A DNA stretch of 64,000 nt. It comes from Aggregatilineales bacterium (lineage in GTDB: Bacteria; Chloroflexota; Anaerolineae; Aggregatilineales; Phototrophicaceae). The number at the start of each line of letters is the position of its first letter. Within the stretch, counting starts at the first letter, position 1. The position numbers and the translations under genes were made by a program. Below are positions 7,999-16,164 of this stretch, piece after piece. Location of the stretch: assembly GCA_030834905.1 (NCBI GenBank), contig JAUQWZ010000011.1, forward strand, positions 535,319 through 599,318, written 5' to 3'. Below the pieces are notes generated by a model. That model was not told the origin of the DNA. It saw only the letters and a list, made by a program, of their open reading frames with translations, and ran no database searches.

Positions 7999-9507
7999 CT
8001 ACTCCGACGACTGCTCCTGCAGGAAGGTGGAATCCGCCAGCACCTGATCGCTGGCAGTATCGGGAACCGGCACCAGCGCCAGCACGCCAAACATCCTGCC
8101 GATGTAGCGCTCCGGCTGGCTGTACGCCTCGAACGAGATGCCGCCCTCGTCCGCCAGACCGGGTCTGATCCACCAGGTCGCGTCTTCTTCAAAGGTGTCG
8201 CCGCCGTCATCGGCGATCAGCCAGACGACGTTGTCGCGGTGGCGCAGGTAGAAGCCGGGAAAATTCGCCGATTCAACCGATACGGCTTCAGGATCAGCCA
8301 AACCCGGCACCAGCATGAACTGTGAATCCGCCAGCGGGTTGACGCCAAAATCCAGCCGAAGCTGAAAATTGGCGTGGCGCAGATAAGCGCCCTGCCTGCC
8401 AAGCGACTGGAAGCGAAACAGCACCGGCTCAAGCAGTTCGGGCAGCGGGTCTATGCCCAGGTCGCCCGAAGGCGCGGCGATGACCTCGTCGGTCGATACC
8501 GGCAGACCGAAATTCGGCGTGCCGTCCTCGTTCCAGCCAAACGCCTGAACGCGCGTCGTCCGCCTGCCGTCGCAGCCGCCGCTGAGCGAGTCGTTGGCGT
8601 GATACACGATCCAGTCCTCAGTGCCATCCGGCGACCGGAAGAATCCGTTGTGACCGGGCGCGAAAACGCCGTTTTCGTCCGAGCGCTCAAACACAGGTTC
8701 GGGATGCTTCAGCCACGAGTCGGCGCTCAACGGATCGCCGCCGGTATAGGTGAGCATTCCCAGCTTATAATCGGGTCCGCTGCACGCGCTGGCGGAATAA
8801 ATCACGAAAGTGCTGTCATCGTGGTGCAGCGCCACCGGACCTTCATTGACAAAGCCGCCGCTTCGTTCCCAGGGATACAGCGGCTGCGACAGCAGCGCCC
8901 TTTCTCCGCTGATCGTCCAGGGATCGCTCATTGGCGCGATAAACATCGATTGCAAGCCGCCTTCAAACGCCGAAAAGAGGAAGTACAGCGAGCCGTCCAG
9001 CGCCATAACGCTGCCGTCAATCATCCACACATCGTGGCTCGGATCGAACACTCGCCCCTTATAAGTGTAGCGACCCATCGGGTCGGTGCCTTCGCTCTCC
9101 AGGACGTGAGTGCGCTGGTTGTCATAAGTCCCCGGCGTGCCAGCCGTGTAGTAAAGATACCAGCGCGGTCCGTTGGGACCATCGAGCAGGTAAAATTCCG
9201 GTGCCCAGAAGTTGCAGCAGCGTGACGGTTCGGTTTCAAAGTAAATCTGCACCGGCTCCGCCGTCTTCAGCCCTGCCAGCGTCGGCGAGGAACGCATCAG
9301 CCATTCAGATCGCCAGGTGGTAGTGACGAGGTAATAACTGCCTTCGTAGTAGGTCAGCCACGGGTCAGCACCGCCGTAAGGATTCAGCGGATTGCGCAGA
9401 GTCCCCGGCTGCGCCTCGTCGGACTGCTGCTGCGCCGCCCCGGAGACGAGCAGCAGCAGCACGATCAGGATGGCAGTCAGTGGTTGGAGTTGAAGGCGCG
9501 TAATCAT
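7999..9507 (-). CDS. Secreted GH43 exo-arabinofuranosidase with C-terminal CBM42 (AbfB) domain
   Basis: 502 residues. A signal peptide (TAILIVLLLLVSGAAQQ) is followed by a GH43 propeller starting NPYGGADPWLTYYEGSYYLVTTT and including CCNFWAPEFYLLDG and VMALDGSLYFLFSAFEGG, a pattern like GH43 subfamily 26 exo-1,5-alpha-L-arabinofuranosidases. The last ~140 residues form an AbfB/CBM42 arabinose-binding domain with repeated YLRH motifs (AYLRHANFQLRL, FYLRHRDNVVWL). The order GH43_26-CBM42 matches the known Streptomyces exo-arabinofuranosidase architecture. It would release L-arabinose from arabinan ends and side chains. It starts 6 bp after the permease gene stop, so it is co-transcribed with the transporter. 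Confidence 0.9.
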   Translation of the reverse strand: MITRLQLQPLTAILIVLLLLVSGAAQQQSDEAQPGTLRNPLNPYGGADPWLTYYEGSYYLVTTTWRSEWLMRSSPTLAGLKTAEPVQIYFETEPSRCCNFWAPEFYLLDGPNGPRWYLYYTAGTPGTYDNQRTHVLESEGTDPMGRYTYKGRVFDPSHDVWMIDGSVMALDGSLYFLFSAFEGGLQSMFIAPMSDPWTISGERALLSQPLYPWERSGGFVNEGPVALHHDDSTFVIYSASACSGPDYKLGMLTYTGGDPLSADSWLKHPEPVFERSDENGVFAPGHNGFFRSPDGTEDWIVYHANDSLSGGCDGRRTTRVQAFGWNEDGTPNFGLPVSTDEVIAAPSGDLGIDPLPELLEPVLFRFQSLGRQGAYLRHANFQLRLDFGVNPLADSQFMLVPGLADPEAVSVESANFPGFYLRHRDNVVWLIADDGGDTFEEDATWWIRPGLADEGGISFEAYSQPERYIGRMFGVLALVPVPDTASDQVLADSTFLQEQSSE

Positions 9508-9513
9508 CCGATG

Positions 9514-10359
9514 TCAGCGACCACCCATGCCGGTCAGCGTAACACCCTGAATAATTCGGCGCTGGAAAATGGCATAGACAATCAGAATTGGGAGCGTTGA
9601 CAGCACCACCCCGGCAAGAATCATCGGACGATACTGACCGGCATAGGACGACTGGATAATGGACAGCCCAACCGGCAGCGTGCGCGTTTCCAGACTGCTG
9701 GTGACGATGATGGGCCAGAACAGATCGTTATAGTGACCGAGGAAGACGAAGATGGCGAGCGCCGTGATCGCGTTGGTGGACAGGGGCAGAATCACGTGGC
9801 GAAAACGCCCGAAGTAACCCGCCCCATCGAGTACGGCGGCTTCTTCCAGTTCCTGCGGTATCTGCATGAAGAACTGGCGCAGCAGGAAGACGCCAAAAAC
9901 GTTCGCCGCGCCGGGAAAGATGAGCGCATTAAATGTGTCCAGCCATTTCAGATCGCGCATCAACAAAAAGTTGGGGATCAGCGTGACCTGTCCGGGAATC
10001 ATGATTGTCACCAGGAGGATGGCAAACAGCAGCCGGTTGCCGGGAAAGCGCAGGCGGGCGAAGGCATAAGCCGCTGGCGTGCAGATGACCAGTACCGCCA
10101 GGGTGTATCCCCCCGCCGCCAGCAGGCTGTTACGCAGCCACAAGTCCAGCCGGACATCCTGCTGAGTCAGGACGGTGTTATAGCTCTCCACCGTCGGTGC
10201 GGTAGGAAGGATCTTTGGCGGCCAGCGGTTGACTTCCTGATTGGTCATGAAGGACTGCGAAACCGTAATGATCAGAGGGAACAGAACTATCGCCGAGAGC
10301 ACCGCCAGCACCGCGTATGTTCCCCAATTCCGGTACGGCGAGTATTGTTTGAAGTTCAT
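9514..10359 (-). CDS. CUT1 sugar ABC transporter permease (MalG type)
   Basis: 281 residues, six predicted membrane segments, and the cytoplasmic coupling helix EAAVLDGAGYFGRFRHVILPL (EAA loop) that docks on the ATPase. Length and the ending typical of MalG-type permeases (RIIQGVTLTGMGGR) support the second permease of a carbohydrate importer. The gene lies 11 bp after the partner permease and 6 bp before the GH43-CBM42 gene. With the binding protein at 11418-12770 it would import arabino-oligosaccharides, a role inferred from the operon. No ATPase gene accompanies it. Confidence 0.93.
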   Translation of the reverse strand: MNFKQYSPYRNWGTYAVLAVLSAIVLFPLIITVSQSFMTNQEVNRWPPKILPTAPTVESYNTVLTQQDVRLDLWLRNSLLAAGGYTLAVLVICTPAAYAFARLRFPGNRLLFAILLVTIMIPGQVTLIPNFLLMRDLKWLDTFNALIFPGAANVFGVFLLRQFFMQIPQELEEAAVLDGAGYFGRFRHVILPLSTNAITALAIFVFLGHYNDLFWPIIVTSSLETRTLPVGLSIIQSSYAGQYRPMILAGVVLSTLPILIVYAIFQRRIIQGVTLTGMGGR

Positions 10360-10370
10360 GCTCTATCCCT

Positions 10371-11309
10371 CTAATATTCGACTCGGCGGCTGATGACGAG
10401 GAACTGGAAAGCCGTAATCACAGCCATGATCGCCGCGATTGCCACAGCCACAGCCGCGCCGAAGCCCATTCGATACGCCACCCACGCCTGCTGATATAAG
10501 TAGATAACCACTGTCCACGAGGAGCGACCCGGACCCCCACCGCCGGTGATGATGTAGGGCTGCCCGAAGACCTGGAAATGACTGATGATCCCGGTCACGG
10601 TCACAAACAGGATGGTTGGGCGCAGCAGCGGAAGGGTAATGCGGAAGAAAATCTGCCTGCCGTTCGCGCCGTCAATCCTTGCCGCTTCATAGAGATGCTC
10701 TGGAATGCCCTGCAAACCGGCGATGAAGATCAGCATCGGGAAGCCGAACGTCCACCAGATGGTCGCCAGACTGAGCGCCGGAATGACCAGATTCGGGTCG
10801 CCCAGCCAGTTGATCGGGCGAATGCCGATGAAGCTCAGAAGATAGTTGATGACGCCGAACTGCGTGCTCAGCAGCCAGTTCCAGACCAGCCCCATCGCCC
10901 CGACCGACATCAACTGAGGGATATAGAGCAGGACGCGGAAAAAGCCTTGACCATGAATCGGTCGCGTGACGGCGACTGCCGCCAGAAGTCCGACTATGGT
11001 CGTCCCCAGCACCGTGACGACGGCGAAGTAGATGGTGTGAATGACGGAAGACCACCAGATCGGGTCGCTGAAAAGGTCAATATAGTTGTCAAGCCCAACG
11101 TATGGCGTCGTCGGACGCAAAAGCCGCCAGTCATAGAAACTCATTCCGACCGATGAGATGGTGGCTCGAACGAAGAAGATCGCAAAGAAGATCAAAAACG
11201 GTGACAGGAAAAGATACGCCGCAATCGCCTCACGGGTCTTCAGGTTCATTGAAAAAGGGAATATGGAGTGTCTTGGCTCGGTGAGCCTCTGTCCTATGAT
11301 TCTAGCCAT
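10371..11309 (-). CDS. CUT1 sugar ABC transporter permease (MalF type)
   Basis: 312 residues with six membrane segments and the EAA loop YEAARIDGANGRQIFFRITLP. The ATG at 11309 has AGGGGAG about 11 bases upstream; an internal ATG at 11249 starts closer to the first membrane segment but has a weak ribosome site. It is the first permease after the binding-protein gene, separated from it by a hairpin at 11367-11396 that may lower permease expression relative to the binding protein. It pairs with the MalG-type permease downstream. Confidence 0.92.
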   Translation of the reverse strand: MARIIGQRLTEPRHSIFPFSMNLKTREAIAAYLFLSPFLIFFAIFFVRATISSVGMSFYDWRLLRPTTPYVGLDNYIDLFSDPIWWSSVIHTIYFAVVTVLGTTIVGLLAAVAVTRPIHGQGFFRVLLYIPQLMSVGAMGLVWNWLLSTQFGVINYLLSFIGIRPINWLGDPNLVIPALSLATIWWTFGFPMLIFIAGLQGIPEHLYEAARIDGANGRQIFFRITLPLLRPTILFVTVTGIISHFQVFGQPYIITGGGGPGRSSWTVVIYLYQQAWVAYRMGFGAAVAVAIAAIMAVITAFQFLVISRRVEY

Positions 11310-11366
11310 ACGTCAAATGGCTCCCCTAAGAGACTTCTGATTCGCGCGCAATTTTCTGATGAAAAG

Positions 11367-11396
11367 TGTGGGGCAGATCATTTGATCCGCCCCACA
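11367..11396. terminator. Hairpin between binding-protein and permease genes
   Basis: 14-bp arms (TGTGGGGCAGATCA at 11367-11380, complement at 11383-11396) with one wobble pair and a 2-base spacer. It has no long T-run, so partial attenuation or mRNA 3'-end protection of the binding-protein message is likelier than a strict terminator. Confidence 0.7.
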
Positions 11397-11417
11397 GAGT
11401 ATTTCAGCAAAGGATGC

Positions 11418-12770
11418 TTACTGGCGATCCAGTGCTTCCTGCATCAGCACCGCGGCGTCATTCAGCGCCTGATCGGCGGGCTTAATGCCGTTGAGCGCTT
11501 CCTGCATACCCACGTCGAGCAGGGTGAGCAGTTCCTGCGTCACGGTCGTTTGCGGGTCCTGAATGCCGTACTCAGAGAAGGTCTGACCGAGCAGAATGTT
11601 GGACGGATAGGTTTCAGGATCGAGTGCTTCCTGTGCGGAGATACGCGCTGGCACCTGACCCGAAGACGCCCAGATCACCTGATTCTCGCTGACCCACTGG
11701 ATCATCCGCAGGACGGCGTCGAGATTCTCGCCTTCTGTCGAAGCGGGGATCATGAACGTGTGCGCGCCAAACCAGGCAGCCTTGTTCTCACCGAACTGAT
11801 AGGTGGGCCAGGCTGTGCTGTTGATGTCGCTTTGCAGCAGGGACTGATTGCGGTACCACGTGCCGGTCGGAAGAACGGCAACCGCGCCTGCGCCGAAACC
11901 CTGCCACGTATCGAAACCAGCCGCTGGCGGCGATACATGATACGTGTACACCAGATCAACCAACTGCTGAAGCGCCGTGATGCCCGCCTCAGAGTTGACG
12001 GTGATCGTCGTGCCATCTTCGCTCAGGAACGAACCACCATGCTGGTAAAGCGCGCCCAGGAAGTTGACGTTCGGCCACTCACCGACCGTGAAACCCCACT
12101 GCACTACGTTTTCGGGATCAAAATCGGGCGACTGCGCGTTGTTGCCGTTGGCATCAAGCGTCAGCTGCTGGAACAGATCAACCCAGCCTTCATAGGTGGT
12201 TGGGGCAGTGGCAGGATCGGTGGAGAGACCGGCAGCCTCGAACATATCCGTGTTGATCCACAGTCCACGACCGTGATTGTCCAGCGGAATGCCATAGATC
12301 GAGCCATCCCAAACCATACCACTCATCGTGGTCGCCGAAATATCGTCATCGGGGAGCCAGCCGCCGCCAGAGGTGTACTGATCGCTCAGGTCGCGGAGCA
12401 CGCCGAAGCTGCCAAACTGGGGAACTTCCGACGCATGAAGCAGGATCACGTCGGGTTGGGTTCCAGCCACGAATGCCGTCTGAAGCTTCTGGTAGAGGGT
12501 ATTCCAGACGATCATTTCGACCGTGACCGAAACGTCCGGGTTTTCTGCGGCGAACTCGGACAGCATCTCATTCAGCGTCACCCCGTCGGATCCGGTCAGA
12601 CCGTTCCAGAAGGAAATGTGAGTGGCGCCGGAGCCGATCTCAGCTACGATTGGCGTTTCAGTCGGTGCTGGCGTGGCGTCCTGCGCCTGCACGCCGATCA
12701 TGGAGAACGACAGCACCAGGATGGCGACCATGAAAATGAACGAGAAACCTAAAGACGAACGCTTAGACAT
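11418..12770 (-). CDS. Extracellular sugar-binding protein of the arabinan-operon ABC transporter
   Basis: 450 residues with a signal peptide (SFIFMVAILVLSFSMIGVQAQ) followed by a short Thr/Pro linker (PAPTETP) and a family 1 (MalE-like) solute-binding fold: ISFWNGLTGSDGVTLNEMLSEF at the N-terminus, VILLHASEVPQF and GVLRDLS in the middle, and a C-terminal helix (ALNDAAVLMQEALDRQ). No clear lipobox Cys is visible. GAGGAG lies just upstream of the ATG. It is the first gene of the operon binding protein-permease-permease-GH43-GH43, so arabino-oligosaccharides are the likely ligands, by context only. Confidence 0.92.
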   Translation of the reverse strand: MSKRSSLGFSFIFMVAILVLSFSMIGVQAQDATPAPTETPIVAEIGSGATHISFWNGLTGSDGVTLNEMLSEFAAENPDVSVTVEMIVWNTLYQKLQTAFVAGTQPDVILLHASEVPQFGSFGVLRDLSDQYTSGGGWLPDDDISATTMSGMVWDGSIYGIPLDNHGRGLWINTDMFEAAGLSTDPATAPTTYEGWVDLFQQLTLDANGNNAQSPDFDPENVVQWGFTVGEWPNVNFLGALYQHGGSFLSEDGTTITVNSEAGITALQQLVDLVYTYHVSPPAAGFDTWQGFGAGAVAVLPTGTWYRNQSLLQSDINSTAWPTYQFGENKAAWFGAHTFMIPASTEGENLDAVLRMIQWVSENQVIWASSGQVPARISAQEALDPETYPSNILLGQTFSEYGIQDPQTTVTQELLTLLDVGMQEALNGIKPADQALNDAAVLMQEALDRQ

Positions 12771-13186
12771 TTTTTACTCCTCTTTCATGAAACACATTCA
12801 GAACGTGATAAAAGCCGACCAAGTTTTGTTTTGTCCGAAGCCATTCAACCACACGACCCGGCGATGGAATGCCGCGAGAGCAATATCAGTGCCTCTCGTC
12901 CGACCGGTGCATCAAACGGCTTTTCGTCGAAACACCCCCTTCCTCTGCGTAATACAAGTGGAATAATGCTGCTGCCTGGATCTAGCCGGAATACACGACG
13001 GAACCGCTGCCGTGACCGCTAACTGTGGAAACTGGAAACTCGATGAAGACGAAGAAAGGCGGGCTGAAACCGGCGCTGCCCAGTGACGCCCGGCGCGCGC
13101 AGCCCGAGTGGACTGCGGAGATGAAAAAAACACTGCTTCACTAAATCGCGGTCTCGTATTTAACATGTAGCACTTATCATAAAAAA

Positions 13187-13210
13187 GGTTACAATGAATT
13201 CGATGTAACC
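13187..13210. promoter_or_regulatory. Inverted repeat GGTTACA-N10-TGTAACC
   Basis: Perfect 7-bp arms at 13187-13193 and 13204-13210, ending exactly where the CGAATACATGTATTCG palindrome begins. It may be a second protein-binding site for another regulator, or part of a composite operator. Confidence 0.45.
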
Positions 13211-13230
13211 GAATACATGTATTCGTATTC
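13210..13230 (-). promoter_or_regulatory. Operator-like site A (LacI family), palindrome CGAATACATGTATTCG
   Basis: The 16-bp core at 13210-13225 is a perfect palindrome. Read on the minus strand, the 21 bases match 18 of 21 with the site at 14512-14532 upstream of GH51. The position, about 150 bp upstream of the LacI start, fits autoregulation and control of the divergent arabinan operon. Confidence 0.65.
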
Positions 13231-13381
13231 ATTCAAAATATTAGAGCACATCCATTTAAGGCTGTCAAGTAATCTCTTACACAGCAAGATCGCGCGTAAT
13301 TGTTTTATGGAGTACTATGAAATTTACTGTTTACAACCATCGGTTTCAAGTGCTCCCCAGGTTGTTCAGCCATAAGAGCCA

Positions 13382-14401
13382 ATGATGAGAATCAAACTGC
13401 CGACTATGTACGATGTGGCGAAACTTGCGGGAGTCTCTCAGCCGACGGTATCGCGCGTCCTCAACCGGAATGACACCTCAGTGCCGATCAGCGACGAAAC
13501 CCGGGCGCGGGTGCTGGCTGCCGTCGAACAGCTTGGCTACCGCCCTAACGTAGCGGCGCGCAGCCTGCGCACGCAGCGCACCCAGACGGTGGCGCTGCTG
13601 ATCGCCGATCTCTCCAACGGCTTCTACCAACTGCTGGCGCGTGCCGTTCAGGATGTCGCCCGGAAGCATGATTACGAAGTGCTGATCTCAAGCAGCGATC
13701 ACCTTTACGAGAACGAAAAACACTTTTGCGAGATCGTGCTGCGGCGCGGTATGGACGGCGTGATCATGGTACCCCAGCGCCTGTCGATCCATGAGATGGA
13801 TCATTTCCTGCAGCAAACCCAGATTCCGTTTGTCGTCCTGGGCAGACACATCGATCATCCCCGTATTGACGTGGTCTACGTAGACGATGAACGCGCCATC
13901 TATGAAGCGACAAGCTGGCTCATTCAAAAAGGCAGCCACAGCAGCATCGGCTTCGTCGGCGTACCCGCGTCCCTGCCCCCTGGACTGGGACGACTACAGG
14001 GTTTCAGCCGGGCGGTCACGGAAGCTGGCTTGACCCTTGACCCCCGTTTTATGCTGGAGGGCGATTTCACGCTCGAAGGCGGCAAGCGCGCCGCGCAGAC
14101 GCTGATCGAACGCGGCGACTTCCCATCCGCGCTGGTCGTCATCAACGATCTGATGGCAATCGGCGTCATCCTCACCCTGCAGGAAGCCGGGATTCGCGTC
14201 CCCGACGATGTCGCTGTCATGGGCTTTGACGACATTCCCGAAGCGACCATCGTTCGCCCCGCCCTGACGACTATTGCTCAGGATCCCCGCGAAATTGGAC
14301 AGAAGTTAGCCACTTCGCTGTTCGCGCGCCTCGAAAGCGGTCAGTCAGCTCGCCGCGTGCTGGAAAGCCCCTACAAACTGATCATCCGCGATTCCGCCTG
14401 A
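13382..14401 (+). CDS. LacI-family transcriptional regulator of the arabinan locus
   Basis: 339 residues. Residues 8-55 form a LacI helix-turn-helix (TMYDVAKLAGVSQPTVSRVLNR) followed by the hinge helix PNVAARSLRTQ, which places the operator-reading residues in a standard LacI context. The rest is a periplasmic-binding-like effector domain (VALLIADLSNGFYQLLARAVQD; VMGFDDIPEATIVRPALTTI). Starts at 13382 and 13385 are both possible. It is divergent from the arabinan operon and upstream of GH51; matching palindromic sites lie before it and before GH51. It is probably a repressor released by arabinose or an arabino-oligosaccharide, an inference from context. Confidence 0.93.
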   Translation: MMRIKLPTMYDVAKLAGVSQPTVSRVLNRNDTSVPISDETRARVLAAVEQLGYRPNVAARSLRTQRTQTVALLIADLSNGFYQLLARAVQDVARKHDYEVLISSSDHLYENEKHFCEIVLRRGMDGVIMVPQRLSIHEMDHFLQQTQIPFVVLGRHIDHPRIDVVYVDDERAIYEATSWLIQKGSHSSIGFVGVPASLPPGLGRLQGFSRAVTEAGLTLDPRFMLEGDFTLEGGKRAAQTLIERGDFPSALVVINDLMAIGVILTLQEAGIRVPDDVAVMGFDDIPEATIVRPALTTIAQDPREIGQKLATSLFARLESGQSARRVLESPYKLIIRDSA

Positions 14402-14511
14402 TCGCCCTCGCCAGCACTGCTGCCAGCGCCATTTTTTGAAGCGCAGCCCGTTCGCCCGTTACGGGTTTTGGCACGTCTGAGCCATGTTGACAACCTGAAT
14501 TGCCAAAGTTA

Positions 14512-14532
14512 GAATACGAATAACTGTATACG
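14512..14532 (+). promoter_or_regulatory. Operator-like site B upstream of GH51
   Basis: Begins GAATACGAATA, an 11-base exact match to the minus strand of site A, and matches it at 18 of 21 positions overall. It lies 52 bases before the GH51 start codon, a position where repressor binding would block transcription or promoter clearance. The overlapping TATACGAATT (14527-14536) also occurs at 17042-17051. Confidence 0.65.
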
Positions 14533-14583
14533 AATTCAGGCGACGCAAATAGACTTCACTTTATTCGTGAAAGCGGGGAAGCT

Positions 14584-16056
14584 TTGAACCAAATCCATAT
14601 TGATCCTAGTCGGAAGCTGGGCGGCATTTCTCGTAACTTGTTTGGCGGTTTCATCGAACATCTTGGGCGCTGCATTTACGGCGGCATTTATGAGCCAGAC
14701 TCGCCCCTTGCCGATGAAAATGGTCTGCGCACCGATGTGCTTCAGGCGCTGGAACGTCTGCAAATCCCACTGGTGCGCTATCCGGGTGGCAATTTTGTCT
14801 CTGGCTATCGCTGGATGGACGGCATCGGTCCAAAAGAAGACCGCCCTACCCGCATTGATATGGCGTGGCACGCAACTGACACCAACCAGTTCGGCACCGA
14901 CGAGTTCATCACCTTCTGCCGCAGGCTGAACACCGAGCCTTATATGGTGGTCAACTGCGGCGATGGCGACATGCGCGAAGCCCGCGACTGGGTGGAATAC
15001 TGCAACGGCACTCAGGATACGGCGCTGGTCAAGCTGCGCCGCCAGAACGGCTATGAAGCGCCGCATCGCGTCAAATACTGGGGCGTGGGCAACGAAGTGG
15101 ATGGTCCCTGGCAGATTGGCTACAAAACGCCGGACGAGTACGCGCGCGCCTACCTTGAATTCGCCAAAGTCATGAAATGGGTGGACCCGTCAATCAAGCT
15201 GATCGCTTCGGCGGCGTCACACTGGCAGGGCGGAACGGTGGTCGAGCGCACGCAGCAGCTTCTTGAACAGGCTGGCAAGCTGATCGACTACCTCTCAATT
15301 CACTGGTATGTCGGCAACCCGACCAACGACTTTGCCGCTTACATGGCGCAGTCGGAACTCATCGACGAACGTCTTTTCGCCTATGAAGGGCTGATCCGCG
15401 CGCTGTGCCTGCAGGAAGGACTGGCGCCGCTGATCCCCATCGCCGTAGACGAATGGAATGTCTGGTATCGGACGCATGGGCAGGCTGACCATCAGAATCT
15501 TGAGGAAGTCTACAATCTCGAAGACGCGCTGATGATCGGCATTCAGTTGAACTCGATGATTCGCCACGCCTATTCGGTGAAGATGGCAAACCTTGCCCAG
15601 TTGGTCAACGCGATTGCCCCAATCTTCACCAACAAGCAGGGACTGGTGCTCCAGACGATCTTCTATCCGTTTGAACTCTACAGCCGCACCTGCGGCACGA
15701 CGGCGCTGGATGTGTTCTGGAAGGGCGAGACGTTCAGCGGCGGGACGCACACCGGCGTGCGCGTGCTCGACGTTTCGGCAACGCTGGACGATGCTAGCAA
15801 CCGCCTGTCCGTGTATGTGGTTAACCGCAGCCAGACCGAAAGCATGGAGACGACGATCAAGCTGGACAGCGCCTGTTTTGGCGGCGGCGTGCAGGCATAC
15901 GTCGTCAACGGACCCGATATCAAAGCCGAGAATACCTTTGATAACCCGAATAAGGTCGGCACGACGCCGGCGCAGTTGACCGCCGACCAGCAGACGAGCT
16001 TCACCTACACCTTCGAGCCGCATTCGGTCACGGCGCTGGTGTTCGACCTGAAATAA
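14584..16056 (+). CDS. abfA: GH51 alpha-L-arabinofuranosidase (cytoplasmic)
   Basis: 490 residues from a TTG at 14584 preceded by GGGGAAG; no better ATG/GTG exists upstream in frame. The (beta/alpha)8 barrel signatures are clear: ERLQIPLVRYPGGNFVSGY, WGVGNEVDG with the acid/base Glu at about residue 171, and VDEWNVWY with the nucleophile Glu at about residue 290. The C-terminal ~120 residues form the usual beta-sandwich. There is no signal peptide, so it acts on imported arabino-oligosaccharides, cleaving terminal alpha-L-arabinofuranosyl units. It follows the LacI gene by 182 bp with its own operator-like site. Length and motifs are normal for the family. Confidence 0.95.
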   Translation: MNQIHIDPSRKLGGISRNLFGGFIEHLGRCIYGGIYEPDSPLADENGLRTDVLQALERLQIPLVRYPGGNFVSGYRWMDGIGPKEDRPTRIDMAWHATDTNQFGTDEFITFCRRLNTEPYMVVNCGDGDMREARDWVEYCNGTQDTALVKLRRQNGYEAPHRVKYWGVGNEVDGPWQIGYKTPDEYARAYLEFAKVMKWVDPSIKLIASAASHWQGGTVVERTQQLLEQAGKLIDYLSIHWYVGNPTNDFAAYMAQSELIDERLFAYEGLIRALCLQEGLAPLIPIAVDEWNVWYRTHGQADHQNLEEVYNLEDALMIGIQLNSMIRHAYSVKMANLAQLVNAIAPIFTNKQGLVLQTIFYPFELYSRTCGTTALDVFWKGETFSGGTHTGVRVLDVSATLDDASNRLSVYVVNRSQTESMETTIKLDSACFGGGVQAYVVNGPDIKAENTFDNPNKVGTTPAQLTADQQTSFTYTFEPHSVTALVFDLK

Positions 16057-16080
16057 CCCGGAACAATGTATTGACGGCAG

Positions 16081-16147
16081 TAGGGGCGACTCGGCGAGTC
16101 GCCCTGGCAGCCCTCACCCTAAATCCCTCTCCCTCAGGGCGAGGGAC
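16081..16147. repeat. Dispersed palindrome (GGGCGACTC type) plus CCCTCACC..TAAATCCCTCTCCCTCA repeat
   Basis: GGGCGACTC at 16084-16092 pairs with 16096-16104; the 24 bases 16081-16104 are identical to 61581-61604. The adjoining 16111-16136 is nearly identical, with one base deleted, to 26404-26428 and can fold back on GAGGGA at 16140-16145. It sits between the convergent GH51 and AraC genes and could serve as a bidirectional terminator, though its dispersed copies mark it as repeat DNA. Confidence 0.7.
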
Positions 16148-16164
16148 TTCCTAAAAAGCCTGAA

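Larger units (their letters stand above)
12771..13381. promoter_or_regulatory. Divergent intergenic region between binding-protein and LacI genes
   Basis: 611 bases without a convincing gene. A 106-codon minus-strand frame (12912-13232) has low-complexity Ser runs and no ribosome site and was set aside. The region becomes AT-rich at 13140-13330 and holds an inverted repeat (13187-13210) abutting the 21-bp operator-like site at 13210-13230. Both divergent promoters are probably here, but no clean -35/-10 pair could be assigned. Confidence 0.6.

Noticed and set aside
11268..12752. Long open frame antisense to the arabinan-operon binding protein
   Set aside because: The minus-strand protein in the same place has a signal peptide, a clear fold and a strong ribosome site; the antisense product is Arg/His/Gln-rich with no motif. 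The same applies to the antisense frames at 33791-34915, 47628-48995, 51178-52152, 52139-53254, 54342-55130 and 17422-18564.
12912..13232. 106-codon minus-strand frame in the intergenic region upstream of LacI
   Set aside because: No ribosome site, Ser runs and Cys scattered without pattern, and it covers the operator-like palindrome; more likely noncoding control DNA.
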